This document shows positions 34,168 to 40,309 of a stretch of 40,309 bases of DNA, in pieces. This DNA is from a bacterium. GTDB taxonomy: Bacteria > Arandabacterota > Arandabacteria > Arandabacterales > Arandabacteraceae. Position 1 is the first letter of the stretch. Every line of letters starts with the position of its first letter. A program made the translations under genes and the position numbers. The DNA lies in assembly GCA_025774845.1 (NCBI GenBank), contig JALGZP010000014.1, forward strand, positions 1 to 40,309, given 5' to 3'. The notes below the pieces were generated by a model, which saw only the letters and a list, made by a program, of their open reading frames with translations, made no database searches and was not told the DNA's origin.

Positions 34168-36222
34168 ATGTTTTACCGTATACTCAGGCTAACAGGCATC
34201 TTATCACTCGCGATCGCCGGTATCATGGGAGCGCTGGTCCCGGTCTACGCCCAGAACGGCATCGACGGGATGCGGCTTGTGGGCCGAAACAACGTACAGT
34301 ATGCCCACCTGATGCACTTTCACATTGTAGGTGACTACGCATACTGCCTGAACGGCTATGATGCGGGCCTGGAGACTTACTATATCGCCGACCCCGCCAA
34401 TCCCACGCGTGTTTCACGCGGAGGATTACCCAGCTGGCGAGCCTGGTCACGGAATGACACCCTTTTTACGTTCTGCCACGATATGGGAGTCCAGATGTTT
34501 GACATATCGGCGGGGACTCCAACGCTTATCAGGTCGTACGATCCACCCGACCCGGATGTATTCTACGAAGGTGGCGTGGGGGCCGGTGATCTGCTCTATG
34601 TGGCGGCTCATCAGCGGGGTATTCACATACTCGATATAGGTTCACCCGCGAGCCCCACTTATGTGTCCGATCTCCCCCTTGCTGACAATGCATGCTGGAA
34701 TATCGTCGAGTCAGGCGGGTACCTGTTTGTGGCGAATGGACGGTTTGGCCTCTCGGTAGTCGATCTTGTGGGTGGGCCTGCTGAAGTCGCCACACTTCCA
34801 CTGCCTGGACTGGCCAACGACATTGTTGTCTCCGGCACGGCGGTCATTCTGTCACTGGCTGCCGAGGGGATCGCTTCGGTGGATATCTCAGATCCGACCA
34901 ATCCTGTGCTCCTTGACCTGGCACCGACTATGGGCAATGCATTTTCGATGGGAGCTGTGGGTGATATACTCGCCGTGGGTTCGTATACCTACCTCGAACG
35001 CTTCGACATCGGTGACCCAAGTGACATCAGGCTTGCAGGCTGGGATGCTACACACCTTTGGGCCCTCGGGGCGGATGTCGGTGTTATATCAAGCGGTGAC
35101 ACCGTGATCGCTATAGCGGATTGGCAGGGCATGGGTGTTTACCTCCCCAGGCCCGATCTTGGCGGAGACATTGAGGTCGATCCTCTGAGACTTGACTTCG
35201 GACCCGTGGGCGCCACGCCACGGGATACGACGGTCTTCGTCAGAAACAACGGGGCAGGGACACTCACTGTCGACTCAACCTGGGCCCCGACCAGCATCTC
35301 GCTCAATCCCGAGACATTCTCACTTGGGCCCGGGATGACTCAAGCCGTCACCGTGACGGCTTCCGGAACGGGTACGGTCCGTGGTGTGATCTCTTACCTT
35401 TCCAACGACCCGAACGAGCCCCAGTCCGTCCAGCATGTATACAAGAACAGCACGACGTTTCTTGGCGTTGGTGTGGAGGCGCCGGACTTCACACTGCTCG
35501 GCCTTGACAGCATAATGCACACTCTCTCCGACTACCGTGGGAAGGTCGTGTTCCTGGAGTTTGGGGCGTGCTGGTGACCGGTCGTGGCGCTGCAGGCTGC
35601 AGCGACGGACGCCGCGATTCACTCACGCTATGATTCAGCCGATGTTGTAGTCGTCCAGGTCGCCAGGGATTTCGAGGTGATCAAGAAATTCCGTGATGTC
35701 TACGGAATGGGCTTCCTGGCTCTCGAAGATGTGGGAAACGCAGTGTATAACACCTACCGTGTTCCTTATCCGGAGAGTCCACAGATGCCCTATCCCCAGG
35801 ACTGCGTGATCGATCAGAATGGCATCATCAGATACTGGTCATGGGAATACGACCCTCAGGTTATCATTGCAACGATCGACTCGCTTCTGGACAATGCGGG
35901 AGTCCCGGGAGATGGACCCGGCGGAGGCACGGGCACCGGCCAGGCCGCCGTCCGGCTGGCGCCGCCGGCGCCAAACCCTTTCCGGCCCGGAACGGAAATC
36001 CAGTTCTGGCTTTCGGCCAGAACTCACGTGCGACTAGCTGTTTACAGCCCCACAGGGCGGCTGGTCCGTATCCTGGTTGACGCTGAGCGGGGCCCGGGAG
36101 AGTGCACGGCCACTTGGAATGGACTGGATGAACACGGCCGCAAAGCCGCGAGCGGTGTCTACTTCATAGACCTATCCACATCCACCGAACGCCAGAGCCG
36201 CCGCGCGGTCCTCCTTCGTTGA
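34168..36222 (+). CDS. Probable secreted selenoprotein: LVIVD-type propeller, redoxin domain with in-frame TGA (Sec470), FlgD/T9SS-like C-terminal domain
   Basis: Reading TGA 35575-35577 as selenocysteine gives one 684-residue protein. ATG 34168 begins a signal peptide (GILSLAIAGIMGALVPVYAQ). Residues ~35-335 are propeller repeats (GVQMFDISAGTPTLIRSY, GIHILDIGSPASPTYV, GIASVDISDPTNPVLL), ~345-430 an Ig-like domain, and ~430-600 a redoxin: EAPDFTLLGLDS, GKVVFLEFGACW-TGA-PVV, then ADVVVVQVARD and PQDCVIDQNGIIRYW. The TGA falls exactly on the nucleophilic Cys of the thioredoxin motif. The frame is unchanged after it, no ribosome-binding site precedes the downstream part, and a hairpin follows at 35582-35608. 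The sorting domain (GRLVRILVDAERG, ASGVYFIDLSTS) ends the protein. Expected role: thiol or peroxide redox chemistry outside the cytoplasm. Alternative: a broken gene (34168-35577 and an orphan remainder). Confidence 0.78.
35582..35608 (+). promoter_or_regulatory. Candidate bacterial SECIS element after TGA 35575-35577
   Basis: A 7-bp stem CGCTGCA/TGCAGCG (35588-35594 with 35598-35604) closes a GGC loop. Below it a two-G bulge (35586-35587) and three further pairs plus a U-G wobble extend the stem. The loop's first G lies 17 nt after the TGA. Bacterial SECIS elements have a small loop starting with G, a stem with a bulge and a loop 16-37 nt from UGA, so this one fits. The loop lacks the GU of E. 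coli fdhF. Confidence 0.6.
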
Positions 36223-36289
36223 GAACTGCGGAAGCCCCGGAGTAGGAGCAAGTCCAGCCAGCTTCCCAACCCCCCCTCAAGTTTAAGAA

Positions 36290-36318
36290 TTGACAAGCCG
36301 CTAAAAACGCTGTATAAT
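36290..36318 (+). promoter_or_regulatory. Perfect-consensus sigma-70 promoter of the beta-helix protein gene
   Basis: TTGACA (36290-36295), a 17-bp spacer and TATAAT (36313-36318) match the consensus completely. It predicts a start near 36325 and a ~47-nt leader before ATG 36372. Confidence 0.88.
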
Positions 36319-36371
36319 AGTTTTGTCAGACACAATCTGGGGTGTGGTTTCTCCAGGAAGGGGGCTCCGTC

Positions 36372-37616
36372 ATGAAGCAATTGCTACCGGTTTTAATGCT
36401 TGTTTTCGTCATAATTCCCATTGTCTGCCACGCCGCAACCTGGGATGTGCCGGGCGACGCGGCCACCGTCCAGGCGGGAATCGACTCCGCATCCGCAGGC
36501 GATACAGTCCTGGTCGCACCTGATACCTATTTCGAGAATTTGGTTATGAAGTCCGGCGTTGCTCTCCTGAGCAGTGGCGGCAGGGACGTTACAGCACTCG
36601 AACCGGCGATTATTGACTCGCCGATCGTGGAGTGTGTCTTTACAGGTAGGGGAACAGTGATTGAGGGATTCACCTTCCGGAACGGCGACAGCCATACCGG
36701 CGGCGGTATCAAGTGTGTCGGATCGGATATCAAGATCCTCAGCAACCGGTTTACGCTTAACGATGCGTTCCACGGGGGCGGTATCGCCATAGTGGCCTTT
36801 TCCGCTGGAAACATTGAAGACAATCTCTTTGAGGATAATGGCACCAGCGACTGGGGTGGCGGAATCTACATAGAGCAATCTTCACCCGACATAGTCGGCA
36901 ATGCCTTCACCGGGAATAGAGCCAGGTATGGGGCTGCGATCGGGATCAGGTACAGTTCGTCACCCCACGTGACCGACAACAGGTTCATCGGGAACGATGC
37001 AGTTAGACAAGGTGGGGCCATTCACTGCCGCTATAACGGGTATGCCGTGATCGAGCGTAACTGGTTTGAATCAAACTCTGCCGTCGGCTCGGCGGGAGCA
37101 ATGGCGTTTCACGAGGACGCCTATCCAACGATCCGGGAAAACATCTTCTGGAAGAATTCGGCCGGAAATGCTTCGGTCATTGGAGTCTCATTCACCAGTG
37201 ACGCACTGATCGAAAATAACACCTTCTACGACAATGATGCGTTCAATGCGACACCGGACAGTCTGCCCGCCTGCATAGGTGTTTACAGTAACTCCACGGC
37301 TAGCGTGTATAACTGCATATTCGCTTTCACAACCGGCGGTCCGGCTATTGGATGTTTCCAGGGTGCCACGGCTATCGTAGACTGTAACGACATGTGGTCG
37401 AACGATTCGGATTACCTGGGGTGTGTGCCGGGTCTCAATGACTTCTACCTGGACCCGCTGCTGTGCGATCCCACCAATGGCGACTTCTGGTTGGACTGTA
37501 GTTCACCCTGTGCAGCCCATCCGGTCTGTGGTCTGGTGGGTGCCATGGATGTAGGTTGCGGGGCCAGCAGAACGTATCCAACAACCTGGAGCAGTATCAA
37601 AGCGATATACAGATAA
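36372..37616 (+). CDS. Secreted right-handed parallel beta-helix protein ending in a TTW motif
   Basis: The 414-residue protein starts at ATG 36372 behind AGGAAGG; the in-frame start 10 codons upstream would put residues before the signal peptide MKQLLPVLMLVFVIIPIVCHA. The mature part opens with WDVPGDAATVQAGIDSASAGDTVLVAPDTYFENL, split by description, the classic beta-helix/NosD-type start. It continues with short G/N-rich rungs (GGGIKCVGSDIKILSNRF, GGGIYIEQSSPDIVGNAF, GGAIHCRYNGYAVIERNWF), the signature of a parallel beta-helix that may bind or cleave polysaccharide. The C-terminal part contains Cys pairs (CDPTNGDFWLDCSSPC) and the last residues TTWSSIKAIYR match those of the protein at 26860. 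No FlgD-type domain is present. Function unknown; probably surface-bound or secreted. Confidence 0.88.
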   Translation: MKQLLPVLMLVFVIIPIVCHAATWDVPGDAATVQAGIDSASAGDTVLVAPDTYFENLVMKSGVALLSSGGRDVTALEPAIIDSPIVECVFTGRGTVIEGFTFRNGDSHTGGGIKCVGSDIKILSNRFTLNDAFHGGGIAIVAFSAGNIEDNLFEDNGTSDWGGGIYIEQSSPDIVGNAFTGNRARYGAAIGIRYSSSPHVTDNRFIGNDAVRQGGAIHCRYNGYAVIERNWFESNSAVGSAGAMAFHEDAYPTIRENIFWKNSAGNASVIGVSFTSDALIENNTFYDNDAFNATPDSLPACIGVYSNSTASVYNCIFAFTTGGPAIGCFQGATAIVDCNDMWSNDSDYLGCVPGLNDFYLDPLLCDPTNGDFWLDCSSPCAAHPVCGLVGAMDVGCGASRTYPTTWSSIKAIYR

Positions 37617-37630
37617 GAACGCAGGGCAGT

Positions 37631-39676
37631 CTATCTCCAGTCACCCATCGCTATGAAGCCGGCCCAGGTGAATGGATGGTCGCTCTGACCCTCCCGGCGA
37701 AGCTCTTCTAACTTGTCCATCTGCAGCCTGCGCATGGTCTCAGGAATGGACTCGTTTTCTCTATCATAGAGCCGGCCTATCATGTCGGCTGTCGCGACGT
37801 CGGGCACCGACCAGAGGGCGCTTATCACGGTCCTTGCCCCCGCCATTTGAAACGCACGCCTGAGACCATAGACCCCCTCCCCTTCTTCAACTTTCCCCAG
37901 ACCCGTTTCACAGGCCGACAGCACCACCGTCTCTACGCCACGCAAGTTCATCGCAGTCACTTCGTAGGCCGTGAGAATCCCATCCTCCGCACCCAGGCTA
38001 TCGGCTCCCGCCCCATGACGGTTCGCACCAGCTAGAAGAAGACCTGAAAGAAGCAGCGGATTCTCGCCGGCAAAGTCCCGGTCGTAATCGAAGTCGCTTT
38101 CTACCGCGGCAGGTTGGCACCGGCTTTCAAGGAAATACCCGTGTGTTGCAAGGTGAATGGCTCTCTTTCCGGGTGCATCTGTCTTGAAATTCTCCTCACC
38201 GGCTTCGGCACCGTAATATGCCGTCGCTGGCTCGCCGGTCGACTCTTTCCATCTCAGAGTGATTTCTTCGATTTCACTTCGTGTTCCGGGAAGCGGTATT
38301 GCCTCCAGGTCCTTGAGCTCGCCGCAGCTGGAACGGACGTTCCGGGTGACATAGGCGGCAATCTCAACGGGAGTGTCTTCGGACACCGCATCATAGTCCG
38401 GATCTCCAAGCGCGAAGAGCCCGATGCCGGGTTCGGGATCATCCTTGAGCCGTATCACATCACGACCCGATGATAGGTGATGAACCGGAACGCGCTCCAC
38501 GAGATAGGTTGTATCGCTATCCATCAGGCCGCCGAATGACACCATATTCAGAGCCCCATCGGGTGCCACAAACACCAGTTCCTTGCCCACCACCAGGGAA
38601 TCGACCGGTGCCCACAACCTCTCGTAGAGATCCCTGCCGATGGCCACATACTCCGTTCGATCAATTTCAGTAGGCCTGCGGTTAGCACCTGCGATCCGAA
38701 GCATGTGCGCACGGTACTCATCGACCAGACTGTCGATCCCTGATGCCTCACCCAGATGGGCGATCACCGGTACTGAGCCCGGAGTCACAACTATGACCGA
38801 GTAATGTGGAATCCACATCCTGGGTCTTAGCGTGATGTAGTCATACTCCACGTATTCGACAAGCGTGGACCCCTCCGGGAGCAGGCCGGCTATCCGGTCA
38901 GTGCTCACGTCCCTGTAATCCTGAATCCGTGTGAAGCTCGCGCTGCGCCTTGAAAGCTCAGCCTCGAGGTCGTTTGCCGCCTTACTCAGTGAATCCATCT
39001 GGCTCCGGTAACCTGCGTAATCTTCGCCGGGGCCTTCCACGAAGAGGAGTGAGAGCTCGAACTTGGTATACCTGAGGGACTCCGCCAGCACCAGAGTCGT
39101 GGAATCCGTCTCCTCGACTAGACCCTTCTGACGCTCAAACATCCGGTCGGAGATCTGCCCCTTACTTGAGAAGACTATGTCGCATGCCACCTCGACAGAC
39201 GGCTCGGCCGCGGAACCGAGATCGACATAGCTGGACAGATAACTGCTGACCGACCTGCGTAGATAATAGGAATATGTCAGTGCGTCCCGCTCGGAAAGTC
39301 CCCTCTCGTTGTCCGCGAAGTTCTTATGCCTTACCCTGTACGCCTGATCCGCAAACTCCCGGGCCCGGGATTTCATATCCTGAACCCGGTACAGACCAGA
39401 CATCGCTTCAAGAACCCTTGCCACATCGGGGTGGTCGCCACCAAGCGCGTTTTCGTTTATGGTGAGTGCCTGCTCGTAGTGAGACTCAGCCTCCGAATAC
39501 CTTTCCTGATCGTACCAGAGGTCGGCCAGGCCCTTCATGACGCTCGCAACGAGTGTATGCTCCGCCCCTAGGGTCTTCTTGGCTATTGCCAGGGCGCTCA
39601 CGTAGAGGCTCTCAGCACCGGCGTACATTCCCTGGTCGCTGAACAGGTGTGCCATATCTTTCAGGGTGTACGCCAC
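37631..39676 (-). CDS. TPR-CHAT protease, C-terminal part after a frameshift
   Basis: The CHAT domain is complete: catalytic His in RAIHLATHGYFLES and Cys in VVLSACETGLGKVEEGEGVYGLRRAFQMAG (split by description), followed by ALWSVPDVATADMIGRLYD and HPFTWAGFIAMGDWR. This is the caspase-like fold that cleaves proteins. Before it are two to three TPRs (YAGAESLYVSALAIAKKTLG, YSEAESHYEQALTINENALG) and a linker helix region. The listed start is a GTG, but the frame is open and TPR-like further upstream to about 39890 (NLANFYRDQRRYVEAESLYLR), so the natural gene begins earlier. Around 39880-39900 the frame is lost relative to the N-terminal TPR part. TPR-CHAT proteins act in peptide cleavage and sometimes in defence; here no CRISPR or toxin partner is visible. 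Confidence 0.88.
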   Translation of the reverse strand: MAYTLKDMAHLFSDQGMYAGAESLYVSALAIAKKTLGAEHTLVASVMKGLADLWYDQERYSEAESHYEQALTINENALGGDHPDVARVLEAMSGLYRVQDMKSRAREFADQAYRVRHKNFADNERGLSERDALTYSYYLRRSVSSYLSSYVDLGSAAEPSVEVACDIVFSSKGQISDRMFERQKGLVEETDSTTLVLAESLRYTKFELSLLFVEGPGEDYAGYRSQMDSLSKAANDLEAELSRRSASFTRIQDYRDVSTDRIAGLLPEGSTLVEYVEYDYITLRPRMWIPHYSVIVVTPGSVPVIAHLGEASGIDSLVDEYRAHMLRIAGANRRPTEIDRTEYVAIGRDLYERLWAPVDSLVVGKELVFVAPDGALNMVSFGGLMDSDTTYLVERVPVHHLSSGRDVIRLKDDPEPGIGLFALGDPDYDAVSEDTPVEIAAYVTRNVRSSCGELKDLEAIPLPGTRSEIEEITLRWKESTGEPATAYYGAEAGEENFKTDAPGKRAIHLATHGYFLESRCQPAAVESDFDYDRDFAGENPLLLSGLLLAGANRHGAGADSLGAEDGILTAYEVTAMNLRGVETVVLSACETGLGKVEEGEGVYGLRRAFQMAGARTVISALWSVPDVATADMIGRLYDRENESIPETMRRLQMDKLEELRREGQSDHPFTWAGFIAMGDWR

Positions 39677-39852
39677 CTCGGTAGCCTCGGGCCCCAGAAT
39701 CTCCTCTCTCAGGGCAAGCGTACGCAGATAGAGCGACTCGGCTTCGACATATCTCCTTTGGTCCCTGTAGAAATTCGCGAGGTTCTCAAGGGCTACCCCG
39801 ACAAGTGTATGTTCAGGCCCCAGGGATTTCTCCCAGATTGCGAGTGTGCGCC

Positions 39853-40309
39853 TCAGAACCGGCTCTGCCTCCTCGTGCTTGCCAAGGCCCGCCTTAAGAG
39901 CGGTTCGGCCTCCGCATACTTGCCCTGAAATACGTAGAACGTCGCAAGGTTGTGCAAGCCATATGTGAGATCGTGATGCTCTGGACCAAGGACTTTCTCC
40001 CAGATTGCAAGAGCCCGCCTGTGGAGTGGTTCGGCCTCCGCGTACTTCCCCTGTTGAGAATAGAGCGCCGCCAGGTTGCTGAGAGCGAGCCCTACATCCG
40101 GGTGATCCGGACCGAGCGCTCTCTCGTTGATATCCAGAGCACGCTTGCAGAAAGGTTCCGCCTCCGCGTATTTCCCCTGCTGGTAGAAGACATCAAAAAT
40201 CCCTAGCAGGCTGTTTGCGACACTCGGGGAGTCCGGCCCCAGGCCCTTTTCCAGGATGGCGAGCGCACGCCTGTGGGAGGCCTCAGCTTCCACATACTTG
40301 CCTTGATAG
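39853..40309 (-). CDS. TPR part of the same TPR-CHAT gene (5' end outside window, frameshifted at 3' end)
   Basis: The frame is open at the window edge (YQGKYVEAEASHRRALAI) and carries three or four kinesin-light-chain-type TPRs of 42 residues: LGPDSPSVANSLLGIFDVFYQQGKYAEAEPF, split by description, then LGPDHPDVGLALSNLAALYSQQGKYAEAEPLHRRAL and LGPEHHDLTYGLHNLATFY. It ends abruptly at ASTRRQSRF followed by a stop, out of frame with the rest. The downstream frame resumes the same repeat pattern (LGKHEEAEPVLRRTLAIWEKSLGPEH), so one TPR-CHAT gene has been split by a deletion or frameshift at about 39880-39900. This may be natural decay, phase variation or an assembly error. Confidence 0.85.
   Translation of the reverse strand, partial: YQGKYVEAEASHRRALAILEKGLGPDSPSVANSLLGIFDVFYQQGKYAEAEPFCKRALDINERALGPDHPDVGLALSNLAALYSQQGKYAEAEPLHRRALAIWEKVLGPEHHDLTYGLHNLATFYVFQGKYAEAEPLLRRALASTRRQSRF

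Noticed and set aside
35584..36222. Second part of the redoxin gene as a separate gene starting at GTG 35584
   Set aside because: There is no ribosome-binding site before the GTG, the product would begin in the middle of the thioredoxin fold, and the frame is the same as upstream. One gene with a recoded TGA explains all of this.
37631..40309. TPR-CHAT as part of a type III-E CRISPR (Craspase-like) system
   Set aside because: No CRISPR array, gRAMP or cas gene is in the window; TPR-CHAT proteins are common in many other settings.

Overview
The window is a GC-rich, densely coded piece of a bacterial chromosome, probably from an uncultured phylum of the FCB superphylum (Krumholzibacteriota, Eisenbacteria or Latescibacterota type). 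This is inferred from the protein style: many signal-peptide proteins, five of which end in a FlgD/T9SS-like C-terminal beta domain, beta-helix and repeat surface proteins, a Tricorn-like protease and a TPR-CHAT protein. I see no rRNA, tRNA, CRISPR array, phage gene or insertion sequence.

Layout. 1-4723: end of a CusB-type adaptor with a DUF3347 metal-binding tail, then an enlarged CusA/CzcA-type RND pump. 4782-5945: an AT-richer SGNH-hydrolase-like gene. 6106-10113: MATE exporter, family-4 glycosyltransferase and Wzx-like flippase, probably a surface-glycan operon. 10119-11587 (minus): FetA/FetB-type ABC transporter. 11588-12381: a long intergenic stretch with two divergent promoter candidates and a tiny gene for a 42-residue Cys/Asp-rich exported peptide. 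12382-20485 (minus): M23 lipoprotein endopeptidase, two tandem secreted papain-family proteases and a secreted metallophosphoesterase. 20784-26291: Tricorn-like S41 protease and an ABC-2 exporter pair. 26373-28447: a lipoprotein, a secreted Cys-containing protein (minus) and a glutaminyl cyclase. 28444-30018 (minus): soluble PAS histidine kinase. 30274-33663 (minus): a 13-repeat surface protein and a small secreted protein. 34168-36222: a beta-propeller/redoxin/sorting-domain protein with an in-frame TGA. 36372-37616: beta-helix protein. 37631-40309 (minus): TPR-CHAT protein broken by a frameshift and cut by the window edge.

Main discoveries. (1) The TGA at 35575-35577 lies exactly where the nucleophilic cysteine of a thioredoxin-fold protein should be. 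The domain continues in the same frame after it, and a bacterial SECIS-like hairpin follows, so this is probably an undescribed secreted selenoprotein. (2) A 42-codon gene behind a perfect Shine-Dalgarno encodes a mature peptide that is half cysteine. (3) Two unrelated secreted proteins end in the same short motif, TTWxxI[KR]xx[YF]R, a possible new C-terminal tag. (4) A palindromic REP-like repeat built on GGGGTCAGAGCTCGAAA occurs five times at two sites.

The genes suggest a cell that invests heavily in its envelope: metal efflux, glycan export, peptidoglycan remodelling, and a battery of exported proteases, phosphatase-like and redox proteins sharing a common C-terminal sorting domain. Several monocistronic secreted-protein genes have near-consensus sigma-70 promoters with 17-18 bp spacers.
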